Part shown: piece by piece, positions 34,504 to 43,669 of the stretch
How positions within the stretch are numbered: position 1 is the stretch's first letter
Layout of the letters: each line of letters starts with the position of its first letter
Source of the DNA: Kiritimatiellia bacterium
GTDB taxonomy: Bacteria > Verrucomicrobiota > Kiritimatiellia > JAAZAB01
NCBI GenBank assembly: GCA_028718125.1
Contig: JAQUMN010000029.1
Location: 1-46,072, forward strand
Reading direction: 5' to 3'
DNA: 46,072 nucleotides
Notes under the pieces: generated by a model
Told to the model about the DNA's origin: nothing
Database searches by the model: none
The model's input: the letters and a program-made list of their open reading frames with translations, nothing else
Made by a program: the position numbers and the translations under genes

Positions 34504-36105
34504 TCACCTCGCTCCAGGGCCTAACGTAACACCGCGCTCGAGCTCGCCGTGCTTGCGCAGTTGGCGTTTCATGATTTTGCCGGCGGCGTTCTTGGGCAAC
34601 TCGGGCAGGAAAATAAATTTCCGGGGCACCTCGTGCCGGCCCAGGTTCTCAAGGCAACAAGCCCGGAGATGGGCGATCGTTGCCCCGATTATCTCCGCGG
34701 CCGGGACGCCTTCCTTGAGCGCCACATAGGCTACGGGAATTTCGCCGTGCATGGCATGGGGCTCACCCACCACCGCCGCCTCGCGGACGCCCGCGCACCG
34801 GGCAAGCACTTCCTCGATAATCCGCGGATAAATATTCATGCCGTTGACAATGATCATATCCTTGCGACGATCCACGATGCTGAAATAGCCGTCCGCGTCC
34901 CGGGCGCCAAGATCGCCCGTGCGGAACCAGTCGCCGAAAAACGCCTCCCTGGTTTCCGCCGGCATTTTCCAGTAGCCCTTCATCACATTCGGCCCCCGCA
35001 CGCAGATTTCCCCGATCGTGCCGTCGGCCACGTCCCGGCCCTGTTCATCCACAATTTTCATTTCGACATCCGGCACCGGCAAGCCGACCGTGCCGGGTTT
35101 GGTCTCGCCGCCGATCGGGTTTACGCACGTGACCGGCGAGCATTCGGTCGGCCCATCGCCCTCGTAAATTTTTTTGCCGAACCGCGCTTCGAACTCGCGC
35201 ATGACCGCCACCGGCAGGGCCGCGCCGCCGGAGACGCAGAATTTTAATGTCTCGAAATGAGGCGTGACGTCGTCCGGCAAACGCAAAAGCGCCACATACA
35301 TGCTGGGCACGCCCATGAACAGGGTGATCCGTTCGGCCGCGATCATCCTGGCCACATGAAGCGGATCGAAGCGCGACAGGGGCACCATGGCGCTGCCCGA
35401 CATGAGCGGCAGGAACATGCACGCCATGGCGGCAAAAGCATGAAAGAGCGGCAGGATAACCAGGAAACGCTCCTCACCCGGCTCAACGTGCATGGCCTGC
35501 AGGGTGCTCCTGATATTGCTCACCAGGTTGCGGTGCGTCAGCATGGCGCCCTTCGGTCGGCCCGTTGTGCCGGAGGTATACAAAATAGCGGCCAGATCTT
35601 CCGCCGGATTGAAGGCCACCAGCGGCGTTGGTCCCTCCGCCTCCACGAATTCCGCCCATGCAATATCTGGCGGTAACGACTGCACCGGCGCCGGCGGCGG
35701 CGCGCCGATGCACACACAAAAGGCCAGGTCCGGCACTGACGGCCGCAAGGCGGCGACGGCAGAAGCAAAGACGGCATGGTAAAACAAGGCCCGGGCGCCG
35801 GCATCGTCGAGAATGAATGCGACTTCCTTGGGATTCAGCAAAAGGTTAATCGGAACGACGACGGCGCCGGCTTTCAGGATGCCGAAATAGGCCAACGGGA
35901 ACCAGTCGGAATTGATGCAATACAGTCCGATGCGGTCGCCTTTCCGAATGCCCTGCCGGGCCAGCGCTGCGGCCACCCGGTCGCTGATCCGGTCCATCTC
36001 GGCAAAATTCAGCGTACGTCCGTCAAAAACGATGGCCTGCTGGCGGGCAAAGCGGGGAACACCGGCCCGGAACATATCCGGCAACGCGCAGTCGGCAATC
36101 TCCAT
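34504..36105 (-). CDS. Acyl-CoA synthetase (AMP-forming), long-chain fatty acid type
   Basis: A 533-residue member of the ANL adenylating superfamily. It activates a carboxylic acid with ATP to the acyl-adenylate and then the CoA thioester. The P-loop signature YTSGTTGRPKGAMLTH, the YEGDGPTE adenine motif, the DWFRTGDLG hinge region, DRRKDMIIVNGMNIYP and the catalytic lysine in NAAGKIMKRQ are all present. ATG at 36105 has an ideal GGAGGAG site directly upstream. The family resemblance is to long- or medium-chain fatty acid ligases. The gene stands alone, separated from the mutarotase gene by about 160 bases that contain an inverted repeat. Confidence 0.92.
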   Translation of the reverse strand: MEIADCALPDMFRAGVPRFARQQAIVFDGRTLNFAEMDRISDRVAAALARQGIRKGDRIGLYCINSDWFPLAYFGILKAGAVVVPINLLLNPKEVAFILDDAGARALFYHAVFASAVAALRPSVPDLAFCVCIGAPPPAPVQSLPPDIAWAEFVEAEGPTPLVAFNPAEDLAAILYTSGTTGRPKGAMLTHRNLVSNIRSTLQAMHVEPGEERFLVILPLFHAFAAMACMFLPLMSGSAMVPLSRFDPLHVARMIAAERITLFMGVPSMYVALLRLPDDVTPHFETLKFCVSGGAALPVAVMREFEARFGKKIYEGDGPTECSPVTCVNPIGGETKPGTVGLPVPDVEMKIVDEQGRDVADGTIGEICVRGPNVMKGYWKMPAETREAFFGDWFRTGDLGARDADGYFSIVDRRKDMIIVNGMNIYPRIIEEVLARCAGVREAAVVGEPHAMHGEIPVAYVALKEGVPAAEIIGATIAHLRACCLENLGRHEVPRKFIFLPELPKNAAGKIMKRQLRKHGELERGVTLGPGAR

Positions 36106-36172
36106 AATCTCCTCCTCGCACAACTATTCGGGCCTGGTACGGCACAGCTATAACCGAACAAAACAGCTACTG

Positions 36173-36238
36173 ATTACACGGATAAAGATAAAATAATTTA
36201 AAAAAGGTATTCTTCCTATCCGTGCCATCCGTGGTAAT
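36173..36238. terminator. Inverted repeat downstream of the mutarotase gene
   Basis: ATTACACGGATA (36173-36184) faces TATCCGTG...CCGTGGTAAT (36217-36238), with an AT-rich loop. The right half also repeats CCGTG-CCATCCGTGG. It lies between the mutarotase stop and the acyl-CoA synthetase start on the minus strand and may end the former transcript or be a dispersed repeat. Function is not shown. Confidence 0.3.
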
Positions 36239-36264
36239 ATCTTCCTAAGAAAACAAGATTTCCA

Positions 36265-37161
36265 TCACTGGCAGCCATCGCTGCATGTGAACATGGTCCG
36301 TCCGGACCATTGCGCGCCGGGAGCCAGCACGGTCGGCGTGCGCATGCGGCCGGTTTCGACGCAGAGCATGCGCCGATACTCGTCATCGCCAAAATCGTCC
36401 AATCGCTTCGATTTTTCAATCCACGGGTTCCAGACTACAATATCGTTCATGCCGCTTTTCTCGATGGCGATCTTGCGCCTATTGCCGCAGTCATCCAGCA
36501 CAACGCGATCAGGCGCATTGGCATAAACCCGGTCGGTCTCCCGGTCAAACGCGACAATCTCCCGTGTCGCAACTGCCGGTCCAATATTTACAAAATCATT
36601 GAACGCCGTCCCCCGCAAGCCGCACAGGCTGGTTTGCGCGATATCGGCCACCTGGAAATAGGTGTGCAGGGCCGTCTGGAATGAAAATGGCGCCGAGCCC
36701 GGATTTTTTACGGTTAACTTAATGGTCAACGCCGGCCCAAGCGATAGCGTCAGTTGTATGCAAAACGGGTGCGGCCAGAGCGCGCGCGTTTGCGCATCAT
36801 CTTCCAGCCGCAGGATGATCACAACCGCATCATCCGCGCCGATGGCCGTACGGGCCACGGCCCAGGCGCGGGTCCGGGCCAGACCATGATTGGGAAGCGG
36901 CCCAGCTCCAAATTGCGGGAAAATTACCGGGATACCGCCCCGGATGGGCACTCCATCTTGAAAGTGCGCCGCACCACTCACGAAAAGGACTTCGCCGCCT
37001 TGCGCCGCCTGCCAGGAGGTAATGTGCGCGCCGTGCAAATAGATCTCGGCGCGCGCGCCGGAGGTGTGTTGCAGCTCCGCTTTAACCAATCCGTTCCGTC
37101 CTTCCGTAAAGCGGACCCGATCCGGTATTCCAAACTGTTGTTGAAGATGCTCCCGATTCAT
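36265..37161 (-). CDS. D-hexose-6-phosphate mutarotase (aldose 1-epimerase family, YeaD type)
   Basis: A 298-residue aldose-1-epimerase-fold protein of the glucose-6-phosphate 1-epimerase branch, which equilibrates alpha and beta anomers of hexose 6-phosphates. Key residues are in NHGLARTRAW (His), ALHTYFQVAD (His) and MLCVETG (Glu). The PIRGGIPVIFPQFG block with its Arg is typical of the YeaD branch. Length is normal. The ATG lies six bases after the stop of the EF-hand gene, so the two genes form a minus-strand pair. A housekeeping role in sugar-phosphate metabolism is likely. Confidence 0.9.
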   Translation of the reverse strand: MNREHLQQQFGIPDRVRFTEGRNGLVKAELQHTSGARAEIYLHGAHITSWQAAQGGEVLFVSGAAHFQDGVPIRGGIPVIFPQFGAGPLPNHGLARTRAWAVARTAIGADDAVVIILRLEDDAQTRALWPHPFCIQLTLSLGPALTIKLTVKNPGSAPFSFQTALHTYFQVADIAQTSLCGLRGTAFNDFVNIGPAVATREIVAFDRETDRVYANAPDRVVLDDCGNRRKIAIEKSGMNDIVVWNPWIEKSKRLDDFGDDEYRRMLCVETGRMRTPTVLAPGAQWSGRTMFTCSDGCQ

Positions 37162-37167
37162 GATCTG

Positions 37168-37647
37168 TCAGAAATCCACCGACAACAGCCGGAACATGGG
37201 ATGCCTGGTCAGTTCGTCCGGCGCCAGCTTGCTGTCCATGTCCCGATCCAGCGATTTAAACGAATTATTCAGATTGCTGTTCTTATCCGCCATATCTGAA
37301 AATTCCGGGTAATTGATCCGGCCGTTGTGATTCTTATCCATGGCGGCAAAATTCCTGGCGGCCGCCGCCGAATGGTCCACGGCTTTCCATTCCGCCAGCG
37401 TAATCACACCATCATTGTTGGCATCCAGATTTTCAAAGTTTGATTTTTTGACATGCTCGTCAAACTCGGCCTGGCTCACCCGCCCGTCAGCATTGGTATC
37501 GGCGCTTTGAAAATCGGTCGGAGCCGCATTGGTTTGCGCGTGCGCCGCGGCAGCAAGCGGAACCGCGTTTGTTTGCGCCCGGACCGTAACGGCCAAGTAC
37601 ATAAGGCCAAGCCACAGCACGAATAGACTTTGTCGCATTATTTGCAT
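37168..37647 (-). CDS. Exported EF-hand calcium-binding protein
   Basis: A 159-residue protein with a signal peptide (about 1-24, cut near VRAQT) and four EF-hand loops: DTNADGRVSQAEF, DANNDGVITLAEW, DKNHNGRINYPEF and DRDMDSKLAPDEL. The first three keep the acidic pattern at positions 1, 3, 5 and 12; the last is less regular. Such periplasmic calmodulin-like proteins buffer or sense calcium, but their function in bacteria is poorly known. AAGGA precedes the ATG. It is co-transcribed with the mutarotase gene. The neighbouring secreted enzymes carry calcium-loop repeats, so calcium seems important at this cell surface. Confidence 0.85.
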   Translation of the reverse strand: MQIMRQSLFVLWLGLMYLAVTVRAQTNAVPLAAAAHAQTNAAPTDFQSADTNADGRVSQAEFDEHVKKSNFENLDANNDGVITLAEWKAVDHSAAAARNFAAMDKNHNGRINYPEFSDMADKNSNLNNSFKSLDRDMDSKLAPDELTRHPMFRLLSVDF

Positions 37648-37839
37648 GTAACGTTCCTTCTGTTAAGAATGCCGCGCCATGACGCAGCGCAAAACGCCTT
37701 CCCATAAAACGATGCTACCATCCGCGGATAATCAAGAAAAGCGCTTTTTTACCTGGGCAAATTCATTTGGAGAATCAGAGCCGCCTGACAATTATAAGGA
37801 CAGAAAGGGCTCAGGCTGAACGCGAGCCATGCAAACAGA

Positions 37840-37863
37840 AGAAAGAAAGAAAGAAAGAAAGGC
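37840..37863. repeat. GAAA tetranucleotide microsatellite
   Basis: About five tandem GAAA units lie between the EF-hand promoter side and the 3' end of the metallophosphoesterase gene. They are outside any gene. Copy-number slippage is possible, but no expression effect is apparent. Confidence 0.7.
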
Positions 37864-37871
37864 AAAAACCT

Positions 37872-40418
37872 TCACAAGCTAATGCCGGCCAGACGATACC
37901 CCGCGCCGGACAACGCGACATAAAAAAACCGCGTTACGGGATCATACACGGCCAGATCGGTTTTGCCGTCGCCATCATAGTCCCCGGCGCGCGCCACCAT
38001 CGTCGGACCTCCAAGTCCGCCTATTTCCCCGGTCGTCGCATAGCCCAGGCTTGAAAACGTGCACTGCCATAGTCCGTCGGAGGTCTGGTAGAACATGAAG
38101 TCGGCTTTGCCGTCCCCGTCGTAATCGGCGGCCACCGGCACAATGCTCGCCCTGCCGCGCGTCCGCCAACCGTACGGGGAATATCCATTGCCGGACAACA
38201 GCATTTCCCATATCCCGGTGGCCGTTTCCATTACGGCCGGATCGGTCAGGCCGTCGCCATCATAATCTGCGGCGGCATCGAGCCATCCCGCGCGGCCCAG
38301 GGATACTCCACGCGGGGAATAACCCGAGTTCGACATCCAGACAATCAACTGGCCCGCCGCCGCGGAGTATACGGCCGGATCGGATTTGTGGTCGCCGTCA
38401 AAATCGCCGATAACCGGCACACACCCGGGCCCCCCCATGTTTGTCATCCCACCCGGCGCATAGGAGCGCGCGGAAAACAACACCGAGAGCAGGCGGCTGG
38501 TCGGGTTATAGATTGCCGGGTCGGTTTTACAGTCCCCGTCAAAGTCAGCCGAACATTCGATATCGCCCGACCCGCCGATGGCCGTCCCAAAAAGGGAATA
38601 GCCGCTGCCCGAGAACGCCACAATCACCTGTCCATCCTGATAGGCGGCCGGGTCAGCCTTGCCGTCGCCGTCGTAGTCACGGCCGCCATAATATATCGGC
38701 GTTCCGTAATGCGCAATTTTCGCCTGCATGGCCGGGGTCAACTTTTTGACCAATTCCGCATTATACGCATGCGACGATGTATCGGTGAGGGTGATATTGC
38801 CGAATATCCGCTCGGCGCCGACGCCATAGCCGAGCGACTTCCACGCGGGAGTATTGGTCTCGACCTGGGGATCGACATCGGTCACCAGGATGGAGATGCT
38901 ATTATCACCATTGCGGCGGATCTCCCAGGTGCGGAACTGCTGAGGGAAGTCCCGCAGCGAGGACGTTTCGACCTCCCAGAACCCGTTTTCCGGATGGGCC
39001 GGGTCAGGTGACGGAAACGGCGTCACCACATTCACATGGCGATGCCCCGCCATCACCAGGAGGAGATTCGGATAGTTGTGGAGCGTGGCGACCAAGTTCG
39101 ATTCGCTTTGAGTATCGTAGAACATCGTGGTGCGGTTGGTATTAAACAGCCCCATTTGCGGAAGAATGGGGATATGGCATGCGATGATCATGAGCTGATC
39201 CGCGTCCTGACCCTTTTGAAGCTCGTTGGTGAGCCACGCCAAACGTGCCGCGTCAATCCAGCCGCTGCCATAAAACGTCGGGATTTGATCCAGTTTGTTC
39301 GACTTGCAGGTATCGTCGAGCACGATCATCTTGATCGGCAGGTTCGTCAGCGGCTCGAACGTATAGCAGGCCGCCAGGCTCCCGGTGGTGGTGGTGGCCA
39401 GGTTAAACCCGTGGCCCACCGGGAATGATGCGGTATTGAAGAATTCGTTAATGTAGTTCGTGGGCGAAGAGAGATCCTCCGAGAGCGAGTGGCGGTTCAC
39501 GTCGGCGGCAACGGTCGGGGGCGTAGCGTAAAGGTTTGTCAAGCCCCATTTGATCACGGCGCCGTAGGGCGTGGTCCCATCGACAACACCCACATACATG
39601 CCAACCCCCTCTGAGCCGGGCGGGATTAACGGGCCGTTCGTTGAAATGTTCAGGACATTGGTGCCGATAAAGGCAGCCTGAAGTTTCGCGGTCGCCGGGT
39701 AGCCGACACCCATCCACATCTGATCGTGGTTGCCGATGGTATCATACCAGGGAATGGCGCGATTAAGCCCGGCGGCCTGAAAGGGCATCTGATAGTCTAT
39801 GGTGGTGGCGCCGAGGTGAGCGCCGGAACTGGGTGTGATATACTGTCCATCCATCACGTCGATAAACCAGCGTAACTCGTTATATTGCGAGCAGTTGGCG
39901 TCATCCCCGAGGCTGATGCCGAAATCGAAAGGGGTCACCTGGTGCAAGGCGTTGATGGTCCTGACGGCCGCATCGAGACGGAAGGTCGTGGCGAACATGA
40001 CCGGCGAATAAGCCGCATGATTAAGTCCCCCCAGGCCATCGTCAAGAAAATCGGCGCTCCACCCGAGGTAGGGCACTTCGGCCGGAGATTCCTTGTCGGT
40101 GATATGGATGTCGCTCATGGAAAAGAACGTCAAAAGCCGCGCCGTATTGTTCGCGCCCGCGTAACCGGCCGGCATCAGGTCGAACTTCCGGCCCTCGTTC
40201 GTGCCGGCCCCCACCTGCCACGCACTGTAGCCATAGACCGCATACATGGGCACATTTGACGGGGCAACCGGCAGCGTGCCATCAGGTATGGCGACCGGCA
40301 AGATCGTCTGTTGGCGTGTCGTCGGCGGGGCGCCGCTTCCGAAAAACGGACACAACAACAGCATCGCCATGCTGACGATCGGGATAAACGCTGATTTCAT
40401 AGTCGTACCATTGTTCAT
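37872..40418 (-). CDS. Secreted metallophosphoesterase with C-terminal six-repeat calcium-loop module
   Basis: An 848-residue exported protein: signal peptide (about 1-29), calcineurin-like metallophosphoesterase domain (about 95-520) and a repeat module (about 575-848). The phosphoesterase metal motifs are DIHITD (near 103), LGDDANC, TIGNHDQ, ACHIPI and AGHRHVN. The module has six repeats of about 45 residues, each starting with a calcium-type loop D-Y/F-DGDGK-x-DPA-x-Y, as in FG-GAP/VCBS propellers. The same module ends both lipases at 41817-45472. ATG at 40418 follows an ideal AGGAGGTG. Likely substrates are extracellular phosphate esters or nucleotides. The module may serve anchoring or binding. 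Confidence 0.85.
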   Translation of the reverse strand: MNNGTTMKSAFIPIVSMAMLLLCPFFGSGAPPTTRQQTILPVAIPDGTLPVAPSNVPMYAVYGYSAWQVGAGTNEGRKFDLMPAGYAGANNTARLLTFFSMSDIHITDKESPAEVPYLGWSADFLDDGLGGLNHAAYSPVMFATTFRLDAAVRTINALHQVTPFDFGISLGDDANCSQYNELRWFIDVMDGQYITPSSGAHLGATTIDYQMPFQAAGLNRAIPWYDTIGNHDQMWMGVGYPATAKLQAAFIGTNVLNISTNGPLIPPGSEGVGMYVGVVDGTTPYGAVIKWGLTNLYATPPTVAADVNRHSLSEDLSSPTNYINEFFNTASFPVGHGFNLATTTTGSLAACYTFEPLTNLPIKMIVLDDTCKSNKLDQIPTFYGSGWIDAARLAWLTNELQKGQDADQLMIIACHIPILPQMGLFNTNRTTMFYDTQSESNLVATLHNYPNLLLVMAGHRHVNVVTPFPSPDPAHPENGFWEVETSSLRDFPQQFRTWEIRRNGDNSISILVTDVDPQVETNTPAWKSLGYGVGAERIFGNITLTDTSSHAYNAELVKKLTPAMQAKIAHYGTPIYYGGRDYDGDGKADPAAYQDGQVIVAFSGSGYSLFGTAIGGSGDIECSADFDGDCKTDPAIYNPTSRLLSVLFSARSYAPGGMTNMGGPGCVPVIGDFDGDHKSDPAVYSAAAGQLIVWMSNSGYSPRGVSLGRAGWLDAAADYDGDGLTDPAVMETATGIWEMLLSGNGYSPYGWRTRGRASIVPVAADYDGDGKADFMFYQTSDGLWQCTFSSLGYATTGEIGGLGGPTMVARAGDYDGDGKTDLAVYDPVTRFFYVALSGAGYRLAGISL

Positions 40419-41030
40419 TACGCACCTCCTGTATGGGAGAAACATATTCGATTCTTGAATATCGCCGTCGACGGATAGAAGCATGGGGAAAGCTATATAG
40501 GCTCGTCAAGGTATATCGTGCATCGAAAAGCCGTACCTGGCCATCGGAGTCACCCTGATCCTATACTTGATGATCAGGAATTTTCCGAATGTTACCCGGT
40601 GTGGCCGCCCATTCCATTGGGGCATCCGTACCCGCTTGGTAGCCGCGACTGCATGAAACAATTGTCGTCTCTGGCGGCTTATTTCAATGCATAGGAATTT
40701 TAATCCGCGTAGAGCCGGTTTTTCCGCCACAGGCGGATCCGCCTCCGGCGGAACACCGGCTATGATAGCCGACCACGCCTTCGGCGTGGCAAGCATGAAG
40801 TTTACCCCGCACAGGGCGGGGTCGGCTCACCATGAAAAGTTGCGGCGTCGGCCACTTTATTTAAGATAACAACAACAGGTCTACGTAAATATTCAAGAGC
40901 AAATGAACGGCTTGATTTCATCACTTGATGTTTTTTTCAACAAAGCACATGTCTCCGGAGAGACGGTGTGAATGCATTAAACCGAAGCGATCATAATAGG
41001 AATTTGAAACACCGCGATAAGGAGAATAAC
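40419..41030. other. Intergenic region with GC hairpins and a possible leader
   Basis: No gene is supported. Between about 40700 and 40825 lie several short perfect palindromes (CCGCC/GGCGG, CCACGCC-TTC-GGCGTGG, ACCCCGC/GCGGGGT), like the cluster at 4774-5010. From about 40945 a hairpin GTCTC-CGGA-GAGAC and the sequence ACCGAAG precede the ribosome binding site of the broken methyltransferase gene. Confidence 0.4.
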
Positions 41031-41669
41031 ATGGTGCGCCTGAAAGTTGATATGTTGACCCGGAAAGAAAGCGACCAAATCGAAGTCACGGCGTTTCAGT
41101 TGCTCGAAAAGGTCGGGGTCTAGGTCGAACACGAGCGCGCCACCGCGATGATGCACGGCGCAGGATGCCGCGTGGATAAAGGGCGCGTCTTTATCCCCCG
41201 CGCGGTCGTCCAGAAAGTATTGGGCAGCCTCGTCCGGCAGACCTGGTTTTGTTCCGCGGATGGAAAACGGGAAATCCTGCTCGGCGGAGGTGTCGTCAGG
41301 GCGCACAATGGCGGCGGCATGCCGGCCGTGATAGACTCGGTAACAGGCAAACGGCGGCCGGCGACGCTGAAAGACGTTGCGGATTCCACCCGCCTGCTCG
41401 ACGCCCTGCCGAATGTGGATGCGATTTCTCCGATGTTCGGCCCGCAGGATGTGCCGCCGGCGTTGATGATCCCGGCCTCATTTGCCGCCATGTTGCGCAA
41501 CACGCGCAAACCGATCATGGGTGCGGGGGCGGAAAGCGCCGCCGACGTGCACTGGATGGTCGCGATGGCCGAGGCGTGCTGCGGCGGGCACGAAGCCTTT
41601 ATGCGGAAGCCCGCCGGGGGTAGGAGATCCTTCTTTGCCATAAAGCCCGATGGCCCTGATTTGCCATAG
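41031..41669 (+). pseudogene. MttB-family (trimethylamine/betaine) methyltransferase, broken
   Basis: An ATG with an AAGGAG site opens a frame that resembles the N-terminal half of MttB-type corrinoid methyltransferases: LLEKVGV near residue 30, VFIPRAVVQKVL, LLGGG, AVIDSVTGKRRPATLKDVADS, DAISPMFGPQDVP and RNTRKPIMG. Codon 31 is TAG (41121-41123) within the otherwise conserved segment, and homology ends near 41620 after CCGGHEAF, about half the family length. TAG can be read as pyrrolysine in MttB proteins, but that residue lies in the C-terminal half, so this stop looks like a nonsense mutation. The gene is therefore doubly broken. Confidence 0.7.
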
Positions 41670-41706
41670 GGATGATTCATCGTTGCTGAAGAGACAAGAC
41701 GGCGTT

Positions 41707-41751
41707 CTTGGCTTCGCAGGGTTCCGCGAAGATTTGACCTGCGTAGCCAAG
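41707..41751. terminator. Long inverted repeat between convergent gene ends
   Basis: CTTGGCTTCGCAGG (41707-41720) is the reverse complement of 41738-41751 with one mismatch, with a 17-base loop. It lies between the 3' ends of the broken methyltransferase gene (plus) and the lipase gene (minus), a suitable place for a bidirectional terminator. There is no U tract. Confidence 0.4.
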
Positions 41752-41816
41752 ACTATCCCGGTGGAACAGATTTCCCCGTTCCGATCGCGCTTCGCGCATC
41801 GGGGCCGTGGCGTGCT

Positions 41817-43628
41817 TCACCAGCTCATGCCTACCAGGCGATAACCCGAACCGGACAACCTGACATAAAAAGACCGCGTTACGGGATCATACACGGCTGG
41901 ATCGGCCTTGCCGTCATTGTCGTAATCTCCGCCGCGTGCCCCCATCGTCGGGCCGCCAAATCCGGCAATACCCCCGGTCGTCGTATAGCCCTGTGCTGAA
42001 AAGGTGCACATCCACAATCCGCCGGCGGGCTGGTAAACCATGAGGTCGGCCTTGCCGTCCCCATCGTAATCGCCGGGCACCGGCACAACGCCCGCACCGC
42101 CGGTGGTCGGCCAACCATAGGAGGCATATCCCTGGCCGGACAACAGTACTTGCCACTTCCCGCTGGCCGGTTCAAATACGGCCGGATCGGTCTTGCCGTC
42201 GCCGTCATAATCTGCGCTGGCATTGAGCCAGCCCGCACCGCCCAGGGATGCACTGAAGGCGTAGGCGTTGGAATAACCCGCGTTCGACAGCCAGGCAACC
42301 ACCAGGCCTGGCGACGCAACATATAGGGCCGGATCGGCCTTGCAGTCGCCATCGAAGTCGCCAACAACCGGCACGCACCCATCTCCACCCATGCTCATTC
42401 CTCCCAACGCGTAGGATCGCGAGGAAAATAACACCGAGAGCAGGCGGGTGGTCGGATTATAGACCGCCGGGTCGGCTTGACCGTCCCCGTCAAAGTCAGC
42501 CGAGCATTCGATTCCACCCGGCCCGCCCATGGTCGCTCCAAAAACCCAATAGCCACTGCTCGAGAACGCCACAATCAACTGCCCATCCTGATAGGCGGCC
42601 GGGTCGGCCTTGCCGTCGCCGTCATAATCGAAGCAGACCTTATTTAAGTAATTTTGAATCCTGTTAGCGGCATTCGATCTAATATTGAAGTAATAAAACG
42701 GATAATCGAAGTTATGGTATATCCCAAAACGCGCAAGCGTGTTTATGCGACCCAGAGCATTGGTATCGGCGGTGCTGCAGATCAACACCCCATTGCTGAT
42801 GTCGATCCGAGCATCGGCATACTGCGGCACGCGGGCGTAGACGCCGTTTGTGTCCGGCATGAACGATCCAACCCCCTGGTTCGTGGTGGCCAGGGTCTCG
42901 TCTCTCGTCCAAGTGATTGGATTTATGACAACACCTATCAAACCCGATAAGACGGGATTGGTCACTGGCGGAACAACATCAGGAGATTGCGTGTTATACG
43001 AAATGATCACGCCCGTGTCGCCGGGGCCTTCGGCGAATTTCAAGTGCGGATTATTCGCAAGGTATTCGGCCGTAATTGGAAAGCCGATCACGTAGGCCGC
43101 AATCATTCTAACCAATACCGCCGGATTGTCTTTCATGTATCCGGCTAACAGGTTGCTCAAGACATCTGATCCTTGCGAATGTCCTGCTAAAATAAATGGA
43201 CGACCATGATTATAGTGCTTGATATAGTAGTCGAACGCCGCCGTGGCATCCAAGGTGGGTATGCCTGCTATAATATTTAAGCGATCCGTAGGCGACAAAT
43301 TATCCTGCCGGTAGAATGGCGTGTAAATATTGCCTATGGGTTCAAAAGCAGTTACTTGTAGCGCCGAGGCTTCGGGCGCCTGTATTAACATGGACGCATT
43401 GTCGATATCGCAAATTACCGGAAAAGAATCGTTATTTGACCAGGCCGTCGGATAAAAGTAAAAGACATCCACGGCCTTGTTCGTCGTGGCTGGCACAGTC
43501 AACCAATGCGCTGCTATTGAATAATCGGTGGCCTCGGTTGCATTCCCTTGTTCACAGGAAAGCGAAATGACTAAAACGCTGAACACGACACAGACTTTCA
43601 AACTGACACGTGGTCTGGATAATTTCAT
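41817..43628 (-). CDS. Secreted DUF3089-type lipase/esterase with six-repeat calcium-loop module, copy 1
   Basis: A 603-residue exported protein: signal peptide (about 1-29, cut near QGNA), alpha/beta hydrolase of the DUF3089 type (about 35-320) with nucleophile elbow AGHSQGSD, and a C-terminal module of six calcium-loop repeats (about 330-603) as in the metallophosphoesterase upstream in the window. DUF3089 proteins are putative lipases or esterases. The 3' 906 bases appear identical to those of the adjacent copy, while the N-terminal half differs. The chosen ATG has AGG close by and lies 41 bases after the stop of copy 2, so the two are probably co-transcribed. Confidence 0.82.
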   Translation of the reverse strand: MKLSRPRVSLKVCVVFSVLVISLSCEQGNATEATDYSIAAHWLTVPATTNKAVDVFYFYPTAWSNNDSFPVICDIDNASMLIQAPEASALQVTAFEPIGNIYTPFYRQDNLSPTDRLNIIAGIPTLDATAAFDYYIKHYNHGRPFILAGHSQGSDVLSNLLAGYMKDNPAVLVRMIAAYVIGFPITAEYLANNPHLKFAEGPGDTGVIISYNTQSPDVVPPVTNPVLSGLIGVVINPITWTRDETLATTNQGVGSFMPDTNGVYARVPQYADARIDISNGVLICSTADTNALGRINTLARFGIYHNFDYPFYYFNIRSNAANRIQNYLNKVCFDYDGDGKADPAAYQDGQLIVAFSSSGYWVFGATMGGPGGIECSADFDGDGQADPAVYNPTTRLLSVLFSSRSYALGGMSMGGDGCVPVVGDFDGDCKADPALYVASPGLVVAWLSNAGYSNAYAFSASLGGAGWLNASADYDGDGKTDPAVFEPASGKWQVLLSGQGYASYGWPTTGGAGVVPVPGDYDGDGKADLMVYQPAGGLWMCTFSAQGYTTTGGIAGFGGPTMGARGGDYDNDGKADPAVYDPVTRSFYVRLSGSGYRLVGMSW

Positions 43629-43669
43629 TGCCTGTTTTTCGAGTCCTTTATTTACAGAATATCCAGGGG

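Noticed and set aside
40951..41030. Firm call of a glycine riboswitch
   Set aside because: Only half of the core is visible; kept as a weak finding rather than a feature.
41121..41123. TAG as a genuine pyrrolysine codon in the MttB-like gene
   Set aside because: The position is N-terminal, far from the known pyrrolysine site, the gene is also truncated, and TAG serves as an ordinary stop elsewhere in the window.
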